Source of the DNA: Diploptera punctata
Taxonomy: Eukaryota; Arthropoda; Insecta; Blattodea; Blaberidae
NCBI GenBank assembly: GCA_030220185.1
Contig: JASPKZ010007528.1
Coordinates: forward strand, 819,001-883,000
Reading direction: 5' to 3'
Length of the DNA: 64,000 bases
The stretch's first letter is position 1. Each line of letters starts with the position of its first letter. The position numbers and the translations under genes were made by a program. Shown here one piece after another: positions 31,473 to 42,343 of this stretch. The notes under the pieces are model-generated. The model saw only the letters and a list, made by a program, of their open reading frames with translations. It was not told the origin of the DNA and made no database searches.

Positions 31473-32703
31473 ATGAAAAATTGTAAAAAAAATCTTCATG
31501 ATAATAGTTACATAGTCCTACAAGGACGTGGTCTCTCGCCCTTGCTCTTTATCATATGCATGGATAGAATACTCCAAGTTTGGCGACAAATGAGACACGG
31601 TTCTATCCAAATTAATAGAAACCATAAAATATACTCTTTGCTTTTTGCAGATGATTTGGTATTAATAGCTCCAACAGAAACAGATTTACAGTATTCTATA
31701 CACAATTTTGTCCACCGCTGTGGCCTCGAGGTAGCGTGCTGCCTTGTCACGCAGCGGGCCCGGTTTCAATCCCCGGTCGGGGCAGTTTTTCTGGGTGAGG
31801 TTTTTTATCGGGGTTTTTCCTCACCTGTAAGACAAATGTCAGGAAAACTTTAAGGCCCAAATGGTCCCCGAAATCATATGGCCATCATCATCATCCTTAT
31901 CAACATCATCATCCTTCACCGGTGTGGAAAGCAACCTGCAATTCTCTAGTAAAGCTGCAAGCATACCATGAAAATGCTATGATTGCAGTGAAGGACTTGC
32001 CTTCGGGCAGAATTACTATGGATGGATGGATACACAATTTTAATATAATTGCAAAAAGGTACAATATGGAAATCAATACAAAGAAAACTAAAGTGATGGC
32101 CTTTTGTGGGAAATACCCTATACCTAGCAAAATTGTTTTGGATGATGAAATTTTAGAACGAGTCAACACATTTAATTATTTGGGTTATAATTTAACATTT
32201 CAAGATGAAGCTGATATATCAAGAAAATCACAAATTTTACAAAAACAACGGGGATAATTAACAGTATAATGAAACCATCTTTAGTACAGAAGAACACAAG
32301 ATTACGGCTTTATAAGGTTCTCGCAAGACCAGTATTAAGATATGGTAGTGAAGCATGGACAATACGAAGAAGAGATGAAAACCGAATAACAGCAAATGAG
32401 ATGCGATTTATGCGCCGCACATCAGGCTACACAAAGTGGGACCATAAAAGAAATGAGGAAATTATGGAAGAGTTGGATGTAGAACCCATTCTTCACCATA
32501 TACAAAACTACCAGAACAACTGGAAAGCCCATCTTCAATGAATGCCGTCTCATAGAATTCCAAAAGTCATACTTCGCTACTGCCCCCAAGGCAAAAGATC
32601 GCTGGGACGTCCAAAAAAAAAGCGCTGGGTGGAAAATTCCTGTTTGAGACCGTAACAGGCCACACGGCCTAACACTTGCATGGATGATGATGATGATGAT
32701 GAA
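31473..32703 (+). mobile_element. LINE-G copy split by SINE-1
   Basis: RT part GRGLSPLLFIICMDRILQVW with FADD at 31,644-31,655. After the SINE: YNMEINTKKTKVMAFCGKYP, FNYLGYNLTFQDEADIS, RYGSEAWTIRRRDENRITAN, RRTSGYTKWDHKRNEEIMEE. A shifted end holds RSLGRPKKKRW, then the stem-loop CAGGCCACACGGCCTAACAC and an (ATG)n tail. Frame breaks near 32,255 and 32,540. Confidence 0.88.
31710..32029 (+). mobile_element. SINE-1 copy nested in LINE-G, 12-bp TSD
   Basis: ATACACAATTTT at 31,698-31,709 and 32,030-32,041 splits a continuous LINE-G reading frame (SIHNF / HNFNII). This defines the exact SINE-1 ends: GTCCACCGC at the 5' end and TATGGATGG at the 3' end, 320 bp. Confidence 0.95.
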
Positions 32704-32784
32704 TTTCTCTAAAATGGAAACGAATCTTTAGATAATAATCCCAGATATTACAGTACTATACAAAATACTTCTTACTTGCTACAT

Positions 32785-32893
32785 ATACATTCATAGTGTT
32801 CTGCTCAAGAGCAGGTCTTTCACTGCAAACTCAACATTCTCCACTCTTTCTTAACTCAGCCTTCCTTCTTGTATCCGCATACAAATAATTTAT
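32785..32893 (-). mobile_element. LINE-N 3' relic
   Basis: Reverse complement of the LINE-N end at 57,795-57,900: AAGAGTGGAGAATGTTGAGT, GCAGTGAAAGACCTGCTCTT, GAGCAG (minus sense). Confidence 0.72.
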
Positions 32894-33142
32894 GTCCACC
32901 GCTGTGGTCTCGAGGTAGCGTGCTGCCTTGTCACGCAGCGGGACCGGGGCAGTTTTTCTGGGTGAGGTTTTTATCGGGGTTTTTCCTCACCTGTAAGACA
33001 AATGTCAGGAAAACTTTAAGGCCTAAACGGTCCCCGAAATCATATGGCCATCGCAATCATCATCATTCATATTCATCTTGGATTAAGCTGGCGCACCACT
33101 ATCATCATCATCATCATCATCATCCGTCATATCGGGGCAATG
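32894..33142 (+). mobile_element. SINE-1b copy, 3' truncated
   Basis: SINE-1 head with a deletion around the B box (GCGGGACCGGGGCAG), then the SINE-1b middle (CATTCATATTCATCTTGG, GCGCACCACTATCATC). Confidence 0.75.
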
Positions 33143-33596
33143 ATGATGATGACATTTCTTCGGAATTAACTGATACGCGTGAATAATAGAGGAGAAAAGA
33201 AATTATAAGGAAGAAAGAGAGGTTCCGGAGAACTTTAAACAATTATTAAGCAAAAATGTTGTATCTAGTAGAAATATTACGATGATATCAGGAACACAAA
33301 CAGAAATAAGTAAAATATAATTTTATTTGTGTATTTTGTGATAAAGTTTAGAGCTGGAATAAATCTCACTTACGCAACATAAAGCTCTTCTTTTAAAAGT
33401 CATATTTGTTCTATTATCTCATGCAAATGAACAATCTATTATTCTTTTAATAAATTATTTCTTTTCTTCTTTTTCTTCTACGCATGTAAGCTGGCAGCTT
33501 GTTGCGTGTTCATTCTCTTCAGGTCCAGGGTATGATGACGTCATTCAATCCTAGTTGTGGTCTTCCTAGTGTCCAGTTACGTACTTTCTTCACTAA
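33143..33596. other. Interval; possible short LINE relic
   Basis: Minus strand 33,590-33,520 reads KKVRNWTLGRPQLGLNDVII, with a GRP motif but too short to assign. Otherwise nothing. Confidence 0.3.
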
Positions 33597-33598
33597 TG

Positions 33599-33654
<56 letters not shown>

Positions 33655-33998
33655 CCGTCCGTAGTAATTCTGCCCGAAGGCAGGTCCTTCACTGCAATCA
33701 TAGCATTTTCATGCTATGCTTGCAGCTTTACTAGGGAATTTTGTAGGTGTGGTAGCTTCCCGTTGCTTTCCACACCGGTGAAGGATGATGATGATGATAA
33801 TGATAAGGATGATCATGATGATGATGGCCATATGATTTCGGGGACCGTTTGGACCTTAAAGGTTTCCTGACATTTATCTTACAGGCGAGGAAAAACCCCG
33901 ATAAAAACCTCACCCAGAAAAACTGCCCCGACCGGGGATCGAATCCGGGCCCGCTGCGTGACAACGCAGCACGCTACCTCGAGACCACAGCGGTGGAC

Positions 33999-34062
<64 letters not shown>
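33597..34062. repeat. (AAT)n array split by SINE-1
   Basis: AAT units at 33,597-33,652 and 33,999-34,062 flank the SINE, so the SINE went into the array. Because of the array the TSD cannot be read. Confidence 0.85.
33653..33998 (-). mobile_element. SINE-1 copy inside (AAT)n
   Basis: Tail CCGTCCGTAGTAATTCTGCC, B-box GGGATCGAATCCGGG (plus sense), head CACAGCGGTGGACGT. Confidence 0.85.
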
Positions 34063-34064
<2 letters not shown>

Positions 34065-34510
34065 GCTTTATTTTACCTGGCAGAGTTAAGGCCTTGTCTG
34101 CCACTCAACCAGGTTTTAAAAAATACAACAAAAAATAGTATTACATCTAAATTACAATATACATAAACAATTACATGTTATAAATACAATACAATTAATA
34201 TTTATAATGCATTTTGATTTACTCTAAATTTAACGAATTAAATATATAATATGTACAAGATATATAAAAAAACGAGAAAAAAGATTATTAATGACATAGC
34301 ATAAATTTAAATAAATAGAGAAAAATTAATTATTAGACAACAGGTAACTGTATAAGCGTGACATAAAGGTGCCAAGTGTGCGGCAATCCCTGATCTACTG
34401 TTCTCCATTCTATCTATGTGATCGTTACAATTTACTCTTCTATCATTTATCCACAGGTTTATAGGTTCAATTTCACATTCTTATCTAATAACAGAGCTGC
34501 GAATTTTCTC
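34063..34510 (-). mobile_element. LINE-P 3' copy with hairpin tail
   Basis: Minus strand from 34,505: ECEIEPINLWINDRRVNCND, HIDRMENSRSGIAAH, stop, then an AT-rich UTR. It ends in the CTGGTTGAGTGGCAGACAAGG hairpin family and AATAAAGC next to (ATT)n. The coding end looks RTE-like while the tail is that of the CR1-like LINE, so it may be a chimera or two adjoining fragments. Confidence 0.5.
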
Positions 34511-34520
34511 TCTTAGATAT

Positions 34521-34741
34521 CCATCCATAGTAATTCTGCCCGAGGGCAGGTCTTTCACTGCAATCATAGCATTTTCATTCTATGCTTTGCAGCTGTACTA
34601 GGGAATTATCGGTGTAGTAGCTTCCCGTTGCTTTCCACACCGGTGAAGGATGATTATAATGATGGCCGGATGATTTTTGGGGACCGTTGGGCCCTAATCT
34701 TCCTGACATTTGTCTTACGGGTGAGGAAAAACCCCGAAAAA
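34521..34741 (-). mobile_element. SINE-1 copy, head truncated
   Basis: Tail CCATCCATAGTAATTCTGCC through GTGAGGAAAAACCCCG; the tRNA head is missing. Confidence 0.8.
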
Positions 34742-34809
34742 ACAAATAAATTGTAATTTTACTAAAGCAGATTTTAACTTGTATTTATCTTCCGTAATTT
34801 CATTATTTT

Positions 34810-35430
34810 CATGATTTTCAATTTATCTAGAGGATTTTGAAATCAACAGTGGCATTTGTTAGGACTTTTTAACGAATAAAATTAAGCTGTTTACTCACAA
34901 ATCATTATTTAATTATAGTTATTTTAAAATATTTATATATTTAATGTAAACGGCGAAGTTTGAAAACAAATGAAAAATGTTTGGTTATGCTTCTTTTGTT
35001 CATCCACTACAACTTGATCATACTATTTATTTCCATATAGGATCGCAATATTGTAAGAATGCATCCTAGTGGAGAAAAATGAAACACATCAAACTGTATA
35101 TTATAACCAACATTATAGGTTATTATTTTTTTTTAGTAAACAACTCAGTAAAATCATTATTTAAAAACACAATTATTGAACACACAATTATCAAATGTGT
35201 AGTTGAAAGGATTCTGTTCATTATTTGCTATATTCACTGTATTTGTTGAAAAATCAGTCACTGCAAAATAATGCTCTGACCTGTTCAGAATATTAAAAAA
35301 GGAGGAGCGTTGTTTAATATGATAAACAGAAGTAGATAAATATGGAGGTGAAAAACGGCTGTGATTGGTTGTAAAACAAAATTTATTGAAACGTGATTGG
35401 TCATTGACTACCATTTGGGGCGTGAGTTAA
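34810..35430 (+). repeat. Rep-1 copy, 5' truncated
   Basis: Starts in the fold-back (GATTTTCAATTTATCTAGAG), runs through GTTTACTCACAAATCATTAT, ACGGCGAAGTTTGAAAACAA and TGATTGGTTGTAAAACA. Ends GTGAGTTAA at 35,430. Confidence 0.75.
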
Positions 35431-35473
35431 GTAGTCTATTTAATTATTGTTTTTATCCTTCTCCAATATGATG

Positions 35474-35650
35474 TTAGGAGCTGCCGGACATAGCTTCTTT
35501 AAAAACAATGAGTATTTCTTTTAATTGTGCGGGTAATTTGTCCCTCATTATATTAATGGATTGTTTCTGTGCCACGGTTAAAGACATAAAGACGGGCTGT
35601 GTTAAAGCTATTTCTTGAGGAAACAATTCATTTGAATGGATTTCTTGCAC
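35474..35650 (-). pseudogene. Unrecognised coding-like frame
   Basis: Minus strand, 58 codons without a stop, ending TAA at 35,474: VQEIHSNELFPQEIALTQPV, FMSLTVAQKQSINIMRDKLP, AQLKEILIVFKEAMSGSS. Composition is protein-like. No ATG near the 5' end and I recognise no family. It may be a terminal exon or a transposon relic. Its start overlaps the hairpin at 35,636-35,720. Confidence 0.35.
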
Positions 35651-35720
35651 CCTTTAAATACCAGACATCACCAATGGGGTAATGTCTGGTATGTAAAGAC
35701 ACTGCAAGAAATCCATTAAA
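35636..35720. repeat. Long near-perfect hairpin
   Basis: ATGGATTTCTTGCA pairs with TGCAAGAAATCCAT. Inside, CTTTAAATACCAGACAT pairs with ATGTCTGGTATGTAAAG around CACCAATGGGGTA. Could be a small fold-back element or an inverted exon duplication. Confidence 0.7.
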
Positions 35721-35841
35721 ATTGGTTCTTTCTTGTTGTACACATCTAATATAATAATCATCTAGGAAGCTGCTTACTTTATTTTATATCATCATCATCA
35801 TCATCATCACTCCAGGGATTAGGCAATTGCCCGTTCCGACT

Positions 35842-38277
35842 TCATATTGCATCAGCCCAACGTCTTCTAGGTCTTCCAACATCACGCCTTCCTCTTGCTT
35901 GATAATTTCTGGCTAACAATGGATATCTCTCCTTGCTCATTCCATCCATGTGATCAATCCATTTCTGTCTGTAATTCGTGACTTTATCCAATAAAGGCTG
36001 TACTTTCAATTCTTCTCTTATATCCTCATTTCTTATTCTATCAAGTCTTGTACATCCTTTTACTTGTCTTAGGAACCGCATCTCTGCCGTCTGTATTCTA
36101 TCCTTCTGTCTTTTCACTGGAGCCCAAGTTTCACATCCATACAATATTGTGGGAACCGCCATAACATTATACATTTTTATCTTGGTTTCTTTTCTAATTT
36201 TATTTTTGAATGTTCTCTGTATTGTTCCACACACCGTCTGAAATTTATTTATTTTGGAGTCAATATCTCTTTCCACATTGTAGCCAATATCACAGCCCAA
36301 ATATTTGAAACTAGACACCTGTTCTATACTTTGATTTTCTAAAATAATTTTGGTTCTCACTGGATCTCTTCCTCTAAAAGCCATGGTCTTCGTTTTCCTT
36401 ACAGAAATTTTTAGATTGTATAATTTACATATTTCATTTAATGCATGCATTGATTTCTGTAAGTCGTCTTCATTTTTCTGTATTATGATTACATCGTCAG
36501 CAAATAAAAGATTATTTATGCACATTTTATTATCCATTCTTATTCCTGGATTTACTAAAACTTTCCATTTATTAAAAATATCGTCTATATATATATTAAA
36601 CAAAGTGGGTGATAAACTACATCCTTGTCGTAATCCAGTATTTGTTTTGATTGCATCTGTTCTTTTGAATCCGGTATCTATAATTATATTTGTGTCTTCA
36701 TATAATGTCTTTATTGTTTCAACAAGGCACAGCGGGTATGCTTTCATTGGTAATATTTCCCATAATTTTTGTCTGTTTACTCGATCGAAGGCCTTTTCCA
36801 AATCTATAAATCCTATGTGAGTTTCTAAGTTATGTTCTCTTCTCTTTTCTATGAGTTGTTTCAGTGTAAAGACATTGTCTATACATGACCTTCCCTTTCT
36901 GAATCCACTTTGATTTTCACTTATTATTACTTCTGTTATGTTTCTCAATCTATTATTTATTATTTTCGTATATATTTTGTAGCCAGTATTCATTAAGCTA
37001 ATCCCTCTGTAATTCTCGCAATTTCTCCGGTCTCCTCTTTTGAATATATTCTTGACAATTGCTGTTTTCCAAGTGGTTGGAATCCCATAGGTCTGCCAAC
37101 ATATATTAATTAGATGAAGTATTCGTAGTTTACACAATATTCCACTATATTTGATTAATTCCATATTTATATTATCTAATCCTGTTGCTTTCCTATTCTT
37201 AGTGGTTTTCAAAGCCATTTCTAATTCATTTATGTCTATTACATCAATATTTTCCACTTTTATTTCTTCCTCATTGTTCTCTTTTCCTTCAATTTCCTCC
37301 TTTTTCCAAAGTTTTTCATAATGTTGGATCCATTCTTGTTCTGGGATTATATTCAATCTGGCAGAATCTTTCTCAGTCTGATTTAGATGTTTCACTAATT
37401 TATAACCTATTTCTTGTCTTCCATACATATCATGTTCTACTGAGCTTATAAATTTATCCCATGACTCCTGATGGGATTTTCTTATAATGCTTTTAGCAAT
37501 TCTCCTTTTCATTTTATATTCTTCATAAGATTCTTCTGTTTTCAGTCGTAAGTATGTATGATATGCTTTTTGTTTTTCATTCACTGCATTTTGTATATTC
37601 GCATTCCAAGTTCTCAAGCCCTTCCTATTCCTTATTCTATTTTTCTTTCCTAATATCTCATTTGCTGTTTTATGTATTACATTTGATATATTTTCCCATT
37701 CAATATTTATATCTTCTGACGTCGCTATCTCTGATATATATTTATTCATTCTGCTTTCATAATGTTGTCTAATACTTTGATCTTGTAATAAATATATTTT
37801 ATATACTTCTTCTTGGTTTCTTTTGTTCTTTATGTTATTTTTCCGCCATTTAGCTATTATGTTTATTTTGCTTATCACGAGATAGTGATCAGAGTATATA
37901 TCGCTGCCTCTATGTACTCTCACATCTTTTACCAAGGCTCCTAGCTTGTTGTTTACGATTAAATAGTCAATTATTGATCTTGAGTTATATCCACTTCTTG
38001 TATATTTATGTATGTCCTTTTTTCGGAAATAGGTATTCATATTTTTTAATTGATTATAGGCTGAAAACTGTCTCAAATCCTGTCCATTATCATTTATTGT
38101 TATTTCTCCATTATTTCCTATTACATTAGGTATAGGGACATTGCCTACTCTGGCATTTAAGTCTCCACTTATTATTAAATGATGATCTTTTGTATATTTA
38201 TCAACTAATGTTTGTAATGTTTTATTAAAATTTTTTTGTTTCTTCTTTCTTGCCTTCCTCTGGGGCATACACAGCAA
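35842..38277 (-). pseudogene. LINE-C endonuclease C-terminus and reverse transcriptase
   Basis: 811 codons open. The APE domain continues with ISGDLNARVG (residues 37-46) and SDHY (129-132), the metal-binding and catalytic His motifs. The RT follows: GDRRNCENYRGISLMNTGYK, FIDLEKAFDRVNRQKLWEIL (motif A), GLRQGCSLSPTLFNIYIDDI, NNLLFADDVIIIQ (catalytic FADD), then KYLGCDIGY. The C-terminus has YGCETWAPV and GRRDVGRPRRRWADAI. With the upstream 118 codons the protein would be about 910 residues, normal for RTE. The frame starts downstream of the true ATG, hence pseudogene. Confidence 0.92.
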
Positions 38278-38581
38278 TTATCATCATATATCCTCTTTCA
38301 ATTTTAAATCTGGCTATCAGGATTCTTTCATTTATAAACTCATAGCTATTCAATTTGTTCTTCCATTTTTCATCTATTAAAATTGCTACTCCACACTGCG
38401 CTCTTGTTGTCTGTTCTACTCCGCTATACAACATAGTATAGTGTTGTAAGTCCTTTGTTCCTTTTAGTTTCTTTTTTGTTTCTGTTATTGTTGCTATATT
38501 TATTTCTTTTTTCTTTAATTCTCTTTCTAATTCTTCTTCTTTTGTATTTATTCCCCTAACGTTCCAATTTCCTAATTTCAA
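38225..38581 (-). pseudogene. LINE-C endonuclease N-terminus (frame broken)
   Basis: ATG at 38,581 opens 118 codons: MKLGNWNVRGINTKEEELER shows the first APE motif (N-V-R-G), ITETKKK holds the catalytic glutamate region, and MMIIAVYAPEEGK the next conserved strand. The frame stops at TTT TAA directly after a run of seven A (about 38,231-38,237). The continuing domain is in the +1 frame. A one-base indel in the A run is the simple explanation. A minus-1 slip would not reach the right frame. Confidence 0.88.
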
Positions 38582-38701
38582 AATGTCCTTTATTCCAAAT
38601 CGTATCCTTTATTTTATATCATTTTAATTTTATTATATTCTATGTTTTTGTTAGTATTAGATCACATCATTATTGTATTTTGTTTAGTCTGTAATTTAAT
38701 T

Positions 38702-38905
38702 CTTCTTCTTCTTCCTTCCAAGTATTAGGCCAAGGTCTGTTACGATCCTATAGAAAATTTTCCCTCCAGCGTTTCATAGGACGGCCCAGAGATCTTCGTC
38801 CTCTTGGTATATAATTATAAACAGCTTTGGGGATCCGATTTGAAGTCATTCTTTCAAGATGGTGTTTCCAATTTAGTTGGTACTGTTTAATATATTCTGT
38901 ATTTT
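38702..38905 (-). mobile_element. LINE-L 3' copy
   Basis: Minus strand: EYIKQYQLNWKHHLERMTSN, RIPKAVYNYIPRGRRSLGRP, then CTATAGGATCGTAACAGACC, TTGGCCTAATACTTGG and a (GAA)n tail at 38,703. Confidence 0.82.
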
Positions 38906-38944
38906 AATAATATCTTAAAATTGTAATTATTGTATAATTCTACT

Positions 38945-39004
38945 ATTCGCTGGTTGAGTGGAAGAGAAGGCCTTATGGCCTTAACTCTGCCAGCTAAAAT
39001 AAAC

Positions 39005-39055
<51 letters not shown>
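38945..39055 (+). repeat. CR1-like hairpin tail with (ATT)n
   Basis: GCTGGTTGAGTGGAAGAGAA and GGCCTTATGGCCTTAACTCT, then CCAGCTAAAATAAACC and ATT units from 39,007. Only the tail of the LINE is present. Confidence 0.75.
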
Positions 39056-39455
39056 GTCGGCCGCGGTGGACTAGTGGTTATGCTCCTTGTCTCTGGTCCC
39101 GAGGGTCGCGGGTTCAAACCCGGCCGGGGTCGATGGATTTTTTAGGATGGAAAAATCCAAGGAGCAAGTCCTCCGGGAGGGACTTTAAGCCGTGGGTCCC
39201 CGAGTCTGAAGATTTTCAGGCTAGTAAAATATCCTTAAGCCTGAATGAAAAGGCCTCTAAGCAAAATTTACCGAATTTTCCCGTCCTAGTACTACCTTGG
39301 TTTCCTAGATGTCAGTATGAGGCGGAACGCTGACCACGGACCACTCAAATGACATCTATACGAAAACAAGTGTAACTAAATTAGTATGGTTCAAATTATT
39401 CCCTGTAGGGGAAAGCGCCTAAATCTCTGTTAAGGGAAACATGGGCTTACAAGAT
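39056..39455 (+). mobile_element. SINE-3 copy
   Basis: Head GTCGGCCGCGGTGGACTAGT, B-box GGGTTCAAACCCGG, body GGACTTTAAGCCGTGGGTCC and GATGTCAGTATGAGGCGGAA, end CATGGGCTTACAAGATACAA. It directly follows an (ATT)n array. Confidence 0.88.
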
Positions 39456-39460
39456 ACAAG

Positions 39461-40216
39461 GAGATTATTATCAGAAATTTATTGGACGAATACGATAACT
39501 GGGGTTTGAAAATAAATTTAGAAAAAACATTTTATATGGGATGTGGAGCCGAAACCGAAGATTTAATATTAGAAGATCAGAAGGGGTATATTAGAGGATG
39601 TGAAGAACTTGAGTATTTGAGAGTAAAATTAGATAAAGAGGATAAAGAAGAAAGTGATATTAAGAACAGAATAAATAAAGGTAGAGAAATAACAGCAATG
39701 ATGAATGGAGTCTTATGGAACAGACATATAACCAGGAAAAATAAGTTACAAATATATAATTCAATAGTGAGAAATATTGTCACATATGGAGCTGAAGTTT
39801 GGAAATTGAACAAAAACTTATGTCGATGGAAATGGATTTCTTGAGGAGAGCAGCAAGATGTTCAAAATTAGACAAAATAAGAAATACTGTCATAAGAGAA
39901 AAAATGAATATTGGTTATTCAATAATAGATTATATACGGTATAAGCAATTAAATTGGTATGGGCACGTACGACGAATGCAAGAAGAAATATTACCCAGGA
40001 AAACAATGGAATGGTGTCCACCTGGAAGGAGGAGGAGAGGAAGACCTCGAAACTCGTGGATACAGCAAATAAGAACTGGAATGAGAGCAAGAGGACTGGA
40101 GGACATGGATTGGATGGAGAGAGACGAGTGGAGAAGAAAAATAAAACTTTAGGCACAGAAAGATGTGTAAACATTAAAATTCTGTGTATAAATATATAAA
40201 ATTATTATTATTATTA
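39461..40216 (+). mobile_element. LINE-F 3' copy with (ATT)n tail
   Basis: WGLKINLEKTFYMGCGAETE, then NGVLWNRHITRKNKLQIYNS, IVTYGAEVWKLN, a frameshift near 39,800, LMSMEMDFLRRAARCSKLDK, KQLNWYGHVRRMQEEILPRK, GRRRRGRPRNSW and MERDEWRRKIKL. The tail is four ATT units, followed at once by LINE-E. Confidence 0.88.
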
Positions 40217-40846
40217 AATTTCAACAATGGAGAAGAACTAAAACCTAGTATTGAATGCACTTATTTAGGAACAAAATTAGACCATTCAGGCGATAACACA
40301 GTGGAAATTAAAAATAGAATCGCACAAACAAAACAAGCAATAAATGCTTTAAACTCTGTTTATTGGAGCAAAAATATCACAAGAAATAGAAAATTACAAA
40401 TATATCAAACCATAATTCAGAGCATTTTAACATATGGTGCTGAAGTCTGGCAAATTCCTACCAGGGAAATGAAAAGAATTTTAAGTACAGAAATGGATGT
40501 TTTAAGAAGATCAGCTGGAAAATCTAAAATGGATAGAATACGAAATAAAGAAATAAGGGAAATTATGGGTGTACAAGAGCAGCCGGATATCATGCAGATT
40601 ATAGAAAAGAAAAGATTACAGTGGTATGGCCATGTCAAAAGAATGCCAGAGGAAAGATTGCCTAAAATTGTTATGGAATGGATCCCAATGGAAAGGAGGA
40701 AGACCGATGAAAACTTGGATAGAAGGGGTACAAGCAGCTGTGAATATCAGAGGAATGGAGGAAGATCAATGAATGGACAGAGAGGAATGGCGTTTGGTTT
40801 CCGGAAGACGGCGGCAGCTGCCATGATACCGGATGATGATGATTAT
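40217..40846 (+). mobile_element. LINE-E 3' copy, uninterrupted
   Basis: An open frame from about 40,217 reads ECTYLGTKLDHSGDNTVEIK, NALNSVYWSKNITRNRKLQI, SILTYGAEVWQIPTREMKRI, KRMPEERLPKIVMEWIPMER. A deletion then shifts RKRGRP out of frame. It ends CATGATACCGGATGATGATG. It provides the empty site (TTAA, 40,349) for the MITE at 14,385. Confidence 0.88.
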
Positions 40847-40849
40847 TAT

Positions 40850-41399
40850 TATATTTTGTATTTTTTAATATCATTTTAAAGCGAATAAAATGATGCAATC
40901 TTTTGAACTCTGTCAAGAAGAGTCGGTTGTAAAGGTGATGACATAATTAAAAAGAATATATTCCTGCTGAATGTTTGCCCTCAGTCAGTTGAAGATAACA
41001 AGTGACAAATATTTACCCGCATGAAATAAAGTAGTGGATCACGAACTAGACACTTTCTACTTGTGTAAATAAGCACTATTTTAGTTTCAGTAATAAACTA
41101 ATTCAATTATACACGCACTAAATCATTCACTTTTTGCATTAAAATGTCAATACCACTTGTCAAAAGTTTATAAATAGCACAAGACTGATTTTTTTTCCTT
41201 TTTACCAATGCGCACACCCATATGCGCAAAAAGCTCGCGCATTATACATAGAGCGAATGCTTTATTTGGACAAAGAAACAAATGACTTCCGTATAACCTT
41301 AGTGCAAACTATATTGTCATTCCACCATCTGAGGTAAGAATAATCAATGCCGTTTTCGGATATTCTGTCTGCACACCCACAAGCACAAAAAGCACACAC
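40850..41399. other. Interval without recognised features
   Basis: Contains two related CGCACACCCAYA-GCRCAAAAAGC patches near 41,211 and 41,372. Nothing assignable. Confidence 0.45.
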
Positions 41400-41425
41400 T
41401 GATAATAATAATAATAATAATAATA

Positions 41426-41475
<50 letters not shown>
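41400..41475. repeat. (AAT)n microsatellite
   Basis: AAT units with one ATA interruption, beside the LINE-E tail. Confidence 0.9.
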
Positions 41476-41774
41476 TCATCATCATCATCCGGTATCATGG
41501 CAGCTGCCGCCATCTTCCGGAAACCAAACGCCATTCCTCTCTGTCCATCCATTGATCTTCCTCCATCCCTCTGATATTCATAGCTGCTTGTACCGCTTCT
41601 GTCCAAGTTTTCTTCGATCTTCCTCTCTTCCTCCTTTCTATTGGAATCCATTCCATAACATTTTTAGGCAATCTTTGCTCTGACATTCTTTTGACATGGC
41701 CACACCACAGTAATCTTTTCTTTTCTATAATGTCTATGATGTCCGGCTCCTCTTGTACACCCATAATTTCCCTT
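41476..41774 (-). mobile_element. LINE-E 3' copy
   Basis: Minus strand: MGVQEEPDIIDIIEKKRLLW, CGHVKRMSEQRLPKNVMEWI, KRGRSKKTWTEAVQAAMNIR, EEWRLVSGRWRQLP, with tail (ATG)n at 41,476. Truncated at a (TA)n run. Confidence 0.87.
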
Positions 41775-41798
41775 ATATATATATATATATATATATAT

Positions 41799-41985
41799 CA
41801 TCATCATCATGAACAAATTCGTTTTAGGCCATGTGGCCTGTACGGTAAACCTAGCGAAGATGGTCTTGATCTTTCCACCGATGTTTTGGTCTTCTTTGGT
41901 CCCTATGTCCAGTTGGGGTATATTGGAATGCCAATTTTGGAAGTCTATTTCTTGCCATTCTTCTCAGATGATTTTTCCATTATAT
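41799..41985 (-). mobile_element. LINE-R 3' copy
   Basis: Minus strand: RMARNRLPKLAFQYTPTGHR, DQRRPKHRWKDQ, stop, then CAGGCCACATGGCCTAAAAC and an (ATG)n tail. Both ends adjoin (TA)n runs. Confidence 0.72.
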
Positions 41986-41995
41986 ATATATATAA

Positions 41996-42301
41996 AAGGG
42001 GGGCACGCCGTAGCGTAGTGGTTAAGGCACTGAGCTACAAGCTGGAGGGTCGAGGGTTCAAGTCCCGTTGGGGTCAGGATTTTTAAACTGACCCAAACCT
42101 TCTGGCGGCACCATGGCCCTGGGGTCGACTCAGCCTCTAACTGAAATGAGTACCAGACGCTTGTTCTGGGGTAAAGGCGGCCGTCACGCAGGGCTGACAA
42201 CCCGGCTGACATAAAGTGCCGATTGTCTAGAAAAAGTGGGAGCCTTAACCTCCTACTACCCCAAGGGCCTCATGAGGCCTGTTGTGGGATCACTTTACCT
42301 T

Positions 42302-42305
<4 letters not shown>
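41996..42305 (+). mobile_element. SINE-2 copy inserted in a (TA)n run
   Basis: Head GGCACGCCGTAGCGTAGTGG, B-box GGGTTCAAGTCCCG, tail CACTTTACCTTTACC. TTATATATATATATA occurs on both sides, consistent with a TSD within a TA array. Confidence 0.87.

Positions 42306-42343
<38 letters not shown>

Larger units (their letters stand above)
35793..38606 (-). mobile_element. LINE-C, near full-length RTE-like element, 16-bp TSD
   Basis: CTTTATTTTATATCAT flanks the element at 35,777-35,792 and 38,607-38,622. The element is 2,814 bp: 25 bp of 5' leader, an APE endonuclease and RT reading frame with one break, then a short 3' UTR with stem-loop GGGCAATTGCC and an (ATG)n tail. It is the only copy here that starts at the endonuclease, so it is the family's best reference. 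Confidence 0.93.

Noticed and set aside
33599..33701. ORFs with long runs of Leu, Ile, Asn or Tyr
   Set aside because: They are translations of (AAT)n/(ATT)n arrays here and at about 41,400, 46,100, 47,200, 52,300 and 59,280, not genes.
36350..36820. 156-codon plus-strand ORF
   Set aside because: Antisense shadow of the LINE-C reverse transcriptase.
38225..38277. Programmed minus-1 frameshift in LINE-C at an A AAA AAA heptamer
   Set aside because: The heptamer is in the right register, but the downstream domain lies in the +1 frame, which a minus-1 slip does not reach; a one-base indel is simpler.
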